DNA of 7,621 bases, from positions 1-7,621 of the forward strand of contig DQVJ01000140.1 of NCBI GenBank assembly GCA_015661795.1, given 5' to 3'. Positions 1 to 6,382 of this stretch are shown here, piece by piece. The DNA comes from Sulfurovum sp. (lineage in GTDB: Bacteria > Campylobacterota > Campylobacteria > Campylobacterales > Sulfurovaceae). Below the pieces are notes generated by a model, which saw only the letters and a program-made list of their open reading frames with translations, had not been told where the DNA came from and searched no databases. Numbering within the stretch: position 1 is the stretch's first letter; every line of letters begins with the position of its first letter. The position numbers were made by a program, and so were the translations under genes.

Positions 1-384
1 TACACCCTTGATTGTGAAGGAGGGGAAGGGCACTTAGAAGTGGCACATCTCATAGAATCAGTGAAAGAGAATCTTTCACACCTGACCATCTCAGTGAAAC
101 CCTTTGGATGTATGCCGTCTTCAGCAGTGAGTGACGGTGTACAGTCTTTGGTGACAAGCCGTTTTCCTTCAGCAAACTTTTTAGCCATAGAAACATCGGG
201 AGAAGGTGCAGCAAACTTTTATAGCCGTGTACAAATGGCTCTATTTAAAGCAAAACAGTCAGCAAAAGAAGAGTTTGAATCACTGAGTGTACCTGAGACT
301 ATTCCTGAAAAAATACACAACTATCTTTACCAACCTCATAACAATAAGGCTGGTTCTGCTGCAAAACTGGTGGCAAGCTTATAA
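1..384 (+). CDS. C-terminal part of a CoA-activase / 2-hydroxyacyl-CoA dehydratase-related protein (5' truncated)
   Basis: The reading frame is open from base 1 and ends with TAA at 382-384, so only the last 127 or so residues are in the window and the true start lies upstream. The GTG at 40 is internal, because the frame before it (YTLDCEGGEGHLE) reads as good protein. The visible segment carries a run KPFGCMPSSAVSDGVQS followed by AIETSGEGAANFYSRVQMALFKA. From memory this pattern is typical of the C-terminal region of large proteins related to activators of 2-hydroxyacyl-CoA dehydratases (BadF/BcrA-type ATPase fused to DUF2229/HGD-D-like domains). Those enzymes use Cys-bound iron-sulfur clusters, and Cys residues occur in the DCEGGEG and PFGCMP segments here. 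The metabolic role in this organism is unknown. Its stop codon overlaps the 3' end of the opposing biotin carboxylase gene by 6 bp. The family call is by motif recognition only and is moderately sure. Confidence 0.6.
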   Translation, partial: YTLDCEGGEGHLEVAHLIESVKENLSHLTISVKPFGCMPSSAVSDGVQSLVTSRFPSANFLAIETSGEGAANFYSRVQMALFKAKQSAKEEFESLSVPETIPEKIHNYLYQPHNNKAGSAAKLVASL

Positions 385-1839
385 GAAATCACCCTTATCT
401 GAAACCAAACCTTTTTGCATTAACTTTGAAAAAAATGATTTTACGCCTTTACCTTCTTCCTTAGAAGGTGCAACTTTATGTAACAAGGCAAATGCATCTA
501 CACGTTCATCAAGAAATGAAGTATTAAACTTACCTGCAATAAAATCATCATCATTCACAATATCTTTATGCAAGGAGATATTGGTTGTAATACCTTCAAT
601 AGAATACTCATCTAATGCACGTCTTGCTTTTTTTACCACGCCTTCCCAATCTAATGCCCAAACGATCAACTTTCCCACCATAGAGTCATAATTGGGAGGG
701 ATAGTGTATCCGCTGTAAATACTTGTATCTAAACGTACACCAGGACCTCCTGGTGTAAGGTATTCACCTACAGTACCAAATGATGGCATAAAGTTATTAA
801 GTGGATCTTCTGCATTAATACGAAACTCAATAGCATACCCTCTAAAACTTATCTCTTCTTGTAAGAAGTGGAGTTTATCTCCCTCTGCCAATTGAATCAT
901 ACGTTGGATGATATCAACACCTGAAGTAATCTCAGTCACTGGATGCTCCACTTGCACGCGGGTATTCATCTCTATAAAAAAGATATTATCTGATTCATCT
1001 ACTAAAAACTCCATAGTACCAACACTCTCATACCCTAAACGGTACACCGCTTTAGTAGAAATACGATAAATTTCTTTTCTGACAGCTGGGTCTAAAAGAG
1101 GAGAAGGAGAAATTTCTATCACCTTTTGATGACGTCTTTGGATAGAACAATCCCTCTCTCCAAGATGTACTACATTCCCATATTGGTCTGCGATAACCTG
1201 AACCTCTATATGTCTAGGGTTTTCTACAAACTTTTCTACAAACATTTCGGCATTACCAAAATATTTTTGAGATTCAGCAGCTGCTGCCTCAAAAAGACTT
1301 TTAAACTCTTTTTCTTCCCTTACTATTCGCATACCACGACCACCACCACCAAAAGCAGCTTTTATCATCACTGGGAAACCAATCTTTTTAGAGATTTCCT
1401 GTGCCTCTTTAATATCTATAATAGGGGTCTCTGTCCCTTCAATAACTGGTACACCTATCGCTCTCATTGCATTTTTTGAAGCAATTTTATCTCCAAAAAG
1501 TTCAATATGTTCAGCTTTTGGTCCAATGAAAACAATGCCATTGTTATCACATGCCTTTGCAAAATCTGCACTTTCGGAAAGAAAACCATATCCGGGATGT
1601 ATCGCATCACATTTATTCTCTTTTGCAATCTGAATAATATTTTGATAATCCAAATACACTTCTACTGGATGTCCTTCAAGCTCGATGGCCATATCAGCTT
1701 TTTTAACCCAAACACCATCAATGTCAACTTTAGAGTGTATGACCACACTAAAGATTTCTAGTTCTTTACATGCTCTGATAATACGAAGTGCTATCTCACC
1801 ACGATTGGCAATGAGGATTTTTTTGATTTTTTTAACCAT
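379..1839 (-). CDS. accC: Biotin carboxylase subunit (acetyl-CoA or pyruvate carboxylase, AccC/PycA family)
   Basis: This cytoplasmic ATP-grasp enzyme carboxylates the biotin carried by a partner protein, using ATP and bicarbonate. The 486-residue product starts with the family's N-terminal KKILIANRGEIALRIIRA. It has the glycine-rich ATP loop at 160-170 (KAAFGGGGRGM), HIEVQV at 210-215, ERDCSIQRRHQK at 228-239, GTMEF at 274-278 and the catalytic EMNTRVQVEHPVTE at 290-303. Glu290, Asn292, Arg294, Glu298 and Arg340 correspond to E. coli AccC active-site residues with a +2 shift. The ATG at 1839 is preferred because AAGGA (1848-1852) lies 8 nt upstream; a longer start at 1869 would sit in the -10 box. 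A C-terminal extension of about 35 residues makes it longer than typical AccC (about 450) and close to two-subunit pyruvate carboxylase PycA or 2-oxoglutarate carboxylase small subunits. The KAAFGGGGRGM and VEKFVENPRHIEVQV stretches also look pyruvate-carboxylase-like. No biotin-carrier or carboxyltransferase gene is adjacent, so the acceptor substrate is unresolved and the symbol denotes the family only. Confidence 0.92.
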   Translation of the reverse strand: MVKKIKKILIANRGEIALRIIRACKELEIFSVVIHSKVDIDGVWVKKADMAIELEGHPVEVYLDYQNIIQIAKENKCDAIHPGYGFLSESADFAKACDNNGIVFIGPKAEHIELFGDKIASKNAMRAIGVPVIEGTETPIIDIKEAQEISKKIGFPVMIKAAFGGGGRGMRIVREEKEFKSLFEAAAAESQKYFGNAEMFVEKFVENPRHIEVQVIADQYGNVVHLGERDCSIQRRHQKVIEISPSPLLDPAVRKEIYRISTKAVYRLGYESVGTMEFLVDESDNIFFIEMNTRVQVEHPVTEITSGVDIIQRMIQLAEGDKLHFLQEEISFRGYAIEFRINAEDPLNNFMPSFGTVGEYLTPGGPGVRLDTSIYSGYTIPPNYDSMVGKLIVWALDWEGVVKKARRALDEYSIEGITTNISLHKDIVNDDDFIAGKFNTSFLDERVDAFALLHKVAPSKEEGKGVKSFFSKLMQKGLVSDKGDFL

Positions 1840-1847
1840 AATACAAG

Positions 1848-1852
1848 TCCTT
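1848..1852 (-). promoter_or_regulatory. Ribosome binding site of the biotin carboxylase gene
   Basis: On the minus strand AAGGA is followed 8 nt later by the ATG at 1839-1837. This decides the start: the in-frame ATG 30 nt upstream (1869-1867) has no such site and its bases belong to the putative -10 box. Confidence 0.7.
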
Positions 1853-1867
1853 ATTATTTTATCAGAC

Positions 1868-1873
1868 ATTATA
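1868..1873 (-). promoter_or_regulatory. -10 box of the biotin carboxylase promoter
   Basis: A perfect TATAAT reads on the minus strand, with transcription expected to begin near 1861, giving a leader of roughly 20 nt that contains the AAGGA ribosome site. There is no convincing -35 hexamer, which is usual for sigma-70 promoters of Campylobacterota. Confidence 0.55.
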
Positions 1874-1901
1874 TGTAATTTAACAAACTTATTCTATACT
1901 A

Positions 1902-1914
1902 TTTTTGGTATAAT
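1902..1914 (+). promoter_or_regulatory. Promoter of the AraC-family regulator gene (T-tract plus TATAAT)
   Basis: TTTTTGG runs directly into a perfect TATAAT at 1909-1914. This matches the T-rich -16 region plus -10 box layout known from Campylobacter and Helicobacter sigma-70 promoters. The expected start of transcription is about 1921, leaving a leader of about 37 nt before the ATG at 1958. It is back to back with the biotin carboxylase promoter; the two -10 boxes are about 36 bp apart. Confidence 0.6.
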
Positions 1915-1929
1915 AATTATCAATTATTA
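1911..1929. repeat. Perfect 8-bp inverted repeat across the regulator's transcription start
   Basis: TAATAATT (1911-1918) and AATTATTA (1922-1929) are exact reverse complements separated by ATC. The repeat overlaps the -10 box and predicted start of the AraC-type gene, so it could be an operator for autoregulation. It is made only of A and T in an AT-rich spacer, so chance is a serious alternative. Confidence 0.35.
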
Positions 1930-1957
1930 ACAATAAAGTTATCTAAAGTTGGCATTT

Positions 1958-2833
1958 ATGAAACGTAAAACCTTAGAAAAGAAAACAAATATCTCTAATG
2001 ATTTGATGTATTACATCTATACACACATTGATACAGATATCAATTTAGATGAATTAGCATCTACTTTTGGAATCAATAAATTTTATATGCATAAGATATT
2101 TAAAGAAATTTTTGGACGTAATATCTATGAGACTATTAAATCCGTACGCTTACAAAAAGCTTCCACTCTCCTCCTTACCAACCACTACTCAACCATATCA
2201 AGTATTGCTCTTTCTTGTGGGTACAGTTCTCAAACTTCATTTATTCGTGTTTTTAAAGAACGTTTTTCTATGACCCCTAAACAATGGCGTCAAGGAGGTG
2301 ATAAAAAATATTCACAAAAACTACTTCTTACTTCACCGTATGCAAGTATCTCTACGGTATCCTTTGAAGCACTTATCCCTGATATCGTGAAAATGCCAAC
2401 GATGCGTGCCTATTATATACGCCACAGAGGTTATGAAGAAAATATACGTGCCACCTGGCAGAAAATACAAGCTTGGATTTTTTCTCATGATACTGAAGCA
2501 TATACTATGATTTCACTCTTTCATGACAATCCAGCAGTCACACCTCTTTCTGAGTGTCAACATGTGGCTTGTCTGGTACTTGAAGAAAACCTAAATGAAG
2601 CAGATACAAGACTCCCCCAACTCTCTATTTCAAAGGGTGTTTATGCAAAATTTGATATAGAGGGCCAAAGAGGAGACCTTCTAAGATTTATACACTGGGT
2701 ATATCATGAATGGCTTCCAAAAAGTGACTATGAAACCACTACAAAACCGCCCTATGCTATCTATCGAAAAAATCATCATTTAAGTGAAGATGGAGGGTTT
2801 GAAATGAGCTTTTATCTCTCTATCACCTTTTAA
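1958..2833 (+). CDS. AraC-family transcriptional regulator with C-terminal GyrI-like effector-binding domain
   Basis: This 291-residue protein has its AraC/XylS DNA-binding domain at the N-terminus (about residues 14-112). Two helix-turn-helix units are visible: DELASTFGINKFYMHKIF at 31-48 and ISSIALSCGYSSQTSFIRVFKERF at 80-103, followed by the family's closing MTPKQWR. Residues from about 138 to the end (VKMPTMRAYYIRHRGYEE onward) fit a GyrI-like / SOUL-type small-molecule-binding domain, as in E. coli Rob and the BmrR effector domain. Proteins of this layout usually activate or repress stress, efflux or detoxification genes; the ligand here cannot be read from sequence. The ATG at 1958 is preferred over an in-frame TTG at 1949, though neither has a strong ribosome site. 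The gene is divergent from the biotin carboxylase gene and may regulate itself or that neighbour. Its stop overlaps the opposing symporter gene by 4 bp. Confidence 0.88.
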   Translation: MKRKTLEKKTNISNDLMYYIYTHIDTDINLDELASTFGINKFYMHKIFKEIFGRNIYETIKSVRLQKASTLLLTNHYSTISSIALSCGYSSQTSFIRVFKERFSMTPKQWRQGGDKKYSQKLLLTSPYASISTVSFEALIPDIVKMPTMRAYYIRHRGYEENIRATWQKIQAWIFSHDTEAYTMISLFHDNPAVTPLSECQHVACLVLEENLNEADTRLPQLSISKGVYAKFDIEGQRGDLLRFIHWVYHEWLPKSDYETTTKPPYAIYRKNHHLSEDGGFEMSFYLSITF

Positions 2834-4158
2834 GACTCTTCTACTTTATGCACAACTTTAGCTAAGGTGTCTTCACTTTCTTCATCAATTTCTAACGATT
2901 TAATCAAACCAGCATTGAGATCTCCAAATGTTGCTAAATCTATCTCATCTTCACTTTTAGCAACCACACATGTCACTACTGCATCTCCTGTGACATTAAC
3001 AGAAGTACGTATCATATCAAGTAGTCTGTCAACACCTAAAATAAGTCCTATACCCTCCACTGGCAACCCTACTTGTACAAATACCATAGAGAGCATGATA
3101 AGCCCTACTCCTGGCACACCTGCAGTACCTATAGATGCTAAAACAGACATCATTATAACAGTTAGATACCCTCCTATACCTAATTCTATACCATATATAT
3201 TTGCAATAAATACAGTGGCAACACCCTGCATGATAGCTGTGCCATCCATATTAATAGTTGCACCAAAAGGAACAGTAAAAGAGGCAACTGAATTGTCAAC
3301 TCCCATACGTTTGGTTACTGTTCTCAAAGTCACAGGAATAGTTGCATTCGAAGATGCTGTAGAAAATGCAAAAATTTGTGCATCACGTATTTTATTTAAA
3401 AAAATGCTTATATTCAATTTGGAAAAAAGTTTCAGTAATACCATAAGTGTCCCAAAAAGATGAAATAACAATGCTACAATTAACACTACAACATACACAA
3501 CTAACTGGGCTAACAAATCAAACCCCAGCTCAGCTACTGCTTTAGCTAAAAGTGCAAAGACTGCATAAGGTGCTATGGACATCACAATGTTTACCATATG
3601 CATCATAGCTTCATTCATCACTTCTATACCTTCAGCAATATGTTGTGCTTTTTTGCCCACCATAAGCAATGAAATACCTAAAAGTATAGAAAAGAAAATA
3701 ATCTGAAGCATATTGCCAGATGCAAAAGCATGTATCACGTTATCGGGTATGATATTCACAAGCACATCTGAAATAGGAGGTGCTTCTTTCTCTGTAAATG
3801 TTGCACCAGTTATACTCGAAGCAGTAAAGAAAGGTATAACTATTGCAGCAAGACTTATAGCTGTGGCTATGGCTATGGCTGTTGTCAGCATGTAAAGTCC
3901 AAAAGACTTTAATCCAACTGACCCTAGTTTTCTAATATCTCCTATGCCAAGTACTCCTGAGATCAAAGAGAAAAAAACCAGGGGGACAACCAACATTTTA
4001 AGCGCAGTGATAAACATCGTTCCTATAATATCAAAAAGTCCGCCAACAATGTACTCATGGGTAAATCCACCTTCGACATTGATACCGCTAAGATTAATCA
4101 GCAACCCGATAACTATACCCAATGCCATTGCTAAAAGTACTTTGCTTGTAAGTGTCAT
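2830..4158 (-). CDS. Na+/acidic amino acid or dicarboxylate symporter (DAACS / GltP family)
   Basis: This 442-residue inner-membrane carrier has the full DAACS architecture: hydrophobic helices throughout, the first hairpin motif SSNAT at 269-273, the NMDGT sodium/substrate motif at 303-307, and the TM8 signature DRLLDMIRTSVNVTGD at 377-392. By comparison with archaeal GltPh, Asp381, Arg384, Thr385 and Asn388 would bind an acidic amino acid. Asp377 and Asp392 would be Na+ ligands; proton-coupled GltP/DctA proteins tend to carry Asn at the last position. The likely substrate is therefore aspartate, glutamate or a C4-dicarboxylate with Na+ coupling, an inference from these residues. The ATG overlaps the modC stop as ATGA, and GGAG (4166-4169) lies 7 nt upstream, so it is the last gene of the modEABC operon and translationally coupled. 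The C-terminal tail of about 40 residues is acidic and soluble. The 3' end overlaps the opposing regulator by 4 bp, with no terminator between. Confidence 0.93.
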   Translation of the reverse strand: MTLTSKVLLAMALGIVIGLLINLSGINVEGGFTHEYIVGGLFDIIGTMFITALKMLVVPLVFFSLISGVLGIGDIRKLGSVGLKSFGLYMLTTAIAIATAISLAAIVIPFFTASSITGATFTEKEAPPISDVLVNIIPDNVIHAFASGNMLQIIFFSILLGISLLMVGKKAQHIAEGIEVMNEAMMHMVNIVMSIAPYAVFALLAKAVAELGFDLLAQLVVYVVVLIVALLFHLFGTLMVLLKLFSKLNISIFLNKIRDAQIFAFSTASSNATIPVTLRTVTKRMGVDNSVASFTVPFGATINMDGTAIMQGVATVFIANIYGIELGIGGYLTVIMMSVLASIGTAGVPGVGLIMLSMVFVQVGLPVEGIGLILGVDRLLDMIRTSVNVTGDAVVTCVVAKSEDEIDLATFGDLNAGLIKSLEIDEESEDTLAKVVHKVEES

Positions 4159-4958
4159 AGATAAGCTCCATTAAGTGTAATTTGTATATGTTGTCCTATG
4201 TATACATCAGAGTTAACTTCAACTTCTAATAACTTTCCTGCAACATACACTGTAGCCATCACTTTATCAGATTTCTCTTCAAGTTCCAATACCTCAACGG
4301 TGCAATACTTATCATTTTCAAGCAATACCTGTCTGGCTGTACCATCTTGAATAATCTTGCCTTGTTCCAATACTAAAACTCTAGAACTTAATGTAAACAC
4401 ATCATGGATATCATGGCTCACCATGATGGTTGTTGTAGCAAAACGTTCATGCAAATGTTTGATTTCATGCTGTAATTTACTTCGCATCGATAAATCAAGT
4501 GAAGAAAGAGGTTCATCCAGGAGTAAAAGTTTAGGTTTCTTCATCATCGCGCGACAAAGACTTACCCGTTGTTTTTGTCCTCCACTAAGTTTTGTGACAT
4601 TTCGATGTCTCAAACTACTAAGCTCAGTGAGTTCCAATAATTCTGAAGCCAATGCTTCGTCATCCTGTACAAAAAATAAATTTTCTTCTACTGTCATATT
4701 ATCAAAGAGAGCATAATCTTGAAATACAAAACCTATCTCTCTTTGTTGTGGGGGCATACTTTCCCAAGAGTTACCTTCTACAAGGATATTTCCTTTTGCA
4801 CGCTCCAAGCCTGCCAAAATTCTTAATAACGTTGTTTTCCCTGCACCACTCTCCCCCATAAGTGCAACAAATTCTCCTTTATGTATCTGTAAATTGATGT
4901 CCAATTCCATCACACCTTGTGAACCGTGTAGTTGTTTATATATACTTAGAGATATCAT
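4155..4958 (-). CDS. modC: Molybdate ABC transporter ATP-binding protein ModC (short form)
   Basis: This is the ATPase that powers molybdate import through ModB. The 267-residue protein has Walker A GESGAGKT at 35-42, Q-loop Gln80, signature LSGGQKQR at 124-131, Walker B LLLLDEP at 144-150, D-loop SSLD at 152-155 and switch His182, so it should be an active ATPase. It is shorter than E. coli ModC (about 350): after the ATPase core there are only about 50 residues (218-267), enough for a partial TOBE/Mop-like barrel rather than a full regulatory domain. Similar short ModC proteins exist, and trans-inhibition by molybdate may be absent. The start overlaps the modB stop by one base (TAATG) and the stop overlaps the symporter start (ATGA). 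Assignment as ModC rather than another oxyanion or sulfate ATPase rests on the neighbouring modE, modA and modB. Confidence 0.92.
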   Translation of the reverse strand: MISLSIYKQLHGSQGVMELDINLQIHKGEFVALMGESGAGKTTLLRILAGLERAKGNILVEGNSWESMPPQQREIGFVFQDYALFDNMTVEENLFFVQDDEALASELLELTELSSLRHRNVTKLSGGQKQRVSLCRAMMKKPKLLLLDEPLSSLDLSMRSKLQHEIKHLHERFATTTIMVSHDIHDVFTLSSRVLVLEQGKIIQDGTARQVLLENDKYCTVEVLELEEKSDKVMATVYVAGKLLEVEVNSDVYIGQHIQITLNGAYL

Positions 4959-5635
4959 TAAAGCAAACCTATTTTGGTTTTTTGCTTTTGGTTAAACACA
5001 TACACTGCCAATAAAACAAAAAAACTCATAGCCACCATAATGGCTGCATAAATATGTGCCTGTCCATATTCCATCATCTCTACCATTTCATAAATCGCCA
5101 CAGAGGCTACTTTGGTCTCACCAGGTATACTGCCTCCTATCATAAGCACCACCCCAAACTCACCTACGGTATGTGCAAAAGTGATAATCAGTGCTGTTAC
5201 AAGAGAGGGTTTAATATTGGGAAGTGCCACACTTAGTACTGTTTGAAGTTTACTTTTCCCTGCAAGGTATGCGGCTTCCAACATATGTTTATTGAGTGTC
5301 TCAAAACCACTTTGCATAGGTTGTACCATAAAAGGCAAAGAATAAAAACAAGAAGCCACAACAAGTCCAGTGAACGAAAAAACCAATTTTACACCAAAAA
5401 TATCTTCTAAAAAACCGCCCAATGCAGAGCTGGGAGAGAGTACTACCAATAAATAAAATCCTAACACGGAAGGGGGAAGCACAATAGGAAGTGCAGTTAC
5501 CGCCTCAAAGAAAGGTTTACTTTTGGAAGTGCTTTGAGAAAGCCACCAAGCAAATGGTAATGCTATGACAAACAATATCAGCGTAGTTAAACCAGCCAAT
5601 TTAAATGAGAGCCAAAAAGGAGAAAAATCTATCAT
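4958..5635 (-). CDS. modB: Molybdate ABC transporter permease ModB
   Basis: This 225-residue inner-membrane channel subunit matches the usual ModB length. About five hydrophobic segments are visible (roughly 10-32, 45-68, 85-106, 140-162 and 195-214). The cytoplasmic coupling loop that docks on ModC starts at 120 (EAAYLAGKSKLQTVLSVALP). The family-typical segments LPIVLPPSVLGFYLL (49-63) and TVGEFGVVLMIGG (156-168) are present. It overlaps modA by 4 bp (ATGA at 5632-5635) and modC by 1 bp. Its upstream ribosome site is weak, so translation is probably coupled to modA. Confidence 0.95.
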   Translation of the reverse strand: MIDFSPFWLSFKLAGLTTLILFVIALPFAWWLSQSTSKSKPFFEAVTALPIVLPPSVLGFYLLVVLSPSSALGGFLEDIFGVKLVFSFTGLVVASCFYSLPFMVQPMQSGFETLNKHMLEAAYLAGKSKLQTVLSVALPNIKPSLVTALIITFAHTVGEFGVVLMIGGSIPGETKVASVAIYEMVEMMEYGQAHIYAAIMVAMSFFVLLAVYVFNQKQKTKIGLL

Positions 5636-6378
5636 TGCACTTTATACCCAAATGATTTCAAAATTTCTTTTGCCTTAGCACCCAACATAAAATCATAAAA
5701 AGTCTTTACATCAGTACTACTCTCACCTGACTTAAGCATCACCATACCTTGATCTATAGGTGTGTATAAACTCTCCTCTAACTCTACCCAGTGCTTAGAT
5801 TCTTGAAAGTGTCGCATATGTGGAGAAAAAAGAGATGATTTGGCAATAATACCTATATCTACTAACATAGTAATATAATTAACTGTTTGAGATACAGACT
5901 CACCATAAACCAATTTATGTTGAAGTTTTTCATAAAGTTTTGCATTGACTAACGCTTCTTTTGCTGCTTCTCCATAAGGTGCAGTTTGGGGATTGGCAAT
6001 AGCTATCTTTTTGATATCTGCATCTTCCAACACGTATATGCTTTCATTATAATCCCTCTTTTTTTTAGATAACAATACCAATGCTCCCCGTGCATATACT
6101 ACGGGTTTACTGACTGCTAGATTCTCATGATACAAAACATCAGGATATTTCATGTTTGCAGACATAAAAAGATCAAAAGGCGCACCATATTTAATCTGAG
6201 CACTAAGTTTTCCAGAACTTCCAAGAATGATATTCACTTTTGTATTTGGATGGGTCTCATGAAATGCCTTGATTAATGGTTCTATCACATACCCTACATT
6301 TGCAGCAACTGCTACAGTTATATCAGTTGCACCTAAAGTGATGAAACTCCATAAGGCAAGTACAATATATTTTTTCAT
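5632..6378 (-). CDS. modA: Molybdate (tungstate) periplasmic binding protein ModA
   Basis: This 248-residue periplasmic protein captures the oxyanion and delivers it to ModBC. A short signal peptide (MKKYIVLALWSFITLGA) probably ends near residue 17, with the mature chain starting TDITVAVAANVG. Ligand-loop motifs are clear: AANV at 25-28, GSSGKLSAQI at 53-62, GAPFDLFMSAN at 65-75, ANPQTAPYGEAAKEAL at 128-143 and GESVSQTV at 159-166. Compared with E. coli ModA, the first serine ligand is replaced by Asn27 and the tyrosine of the GIVYG segment appears replaced (GIIAKSS at 176-182). This is the AANV-type subgroup, and selectivity between molybdate and tungstate cannot be read off. AGGAAG lies 8 nt before the ATG, inside the end of modE. 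There is no lipobox, so it is a soluble periplasmic protein. Confidence 0.94.
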   Translation of the reverse strand: MKKYIVLALWSFITLGATDITVAVAANVGYVIEPLIKAFHETHPNTKVNIILGSSGKLSAQIKYGAPFDLFMSANMKYPDVLYHENLAVSKPVVYARGALVLLSKKKRDYNESIYVLEDADIKKIAIANPQTAPYGEAAKEALVNAKLYEKLQHKLVYGESVSQTVNYITMLVDIGIIAKSSLFSPHMRHFQESKHWVELEESLYTPIDQGMVMLKSGESSTDVKTFYDFMLGAKAKEILKSFGYKVQ

Positions 6379-6382
6379 TTGT

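Noticed and set aside
287..691. Plus-strand open frame of 134 codons spanning the convergent junction
   Set aside because: It overlaps two real genes out of frame and lacks recognisable protein features.
1839..1869. Longer start of the biotin carboxylase (MSDKIIRTCI extension)
   Set aside because: The upstream ATG lies in the putative -10 box, has no ribosome site, and adds residues before the conserved family N-terminus.
1949..1957. TTG start for the AraC-type regulator
   Set aside because: It adds only three residues, has no better ribosome site, and an ATG follows directly.
2867..3463. Long plus-strand open frame of 198 codons opposite the symporter
   Set aside because: It is antisense to a clear DAACS gene, is low in complexity (Ser/Ile/Pro/Thr-rich) and shows no family motif.
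4357..4716. Plus-strand open frame of 119 codons opposite modC
   Set aside because: It is a shadow of the conserved ATPase coding region on the other strand.
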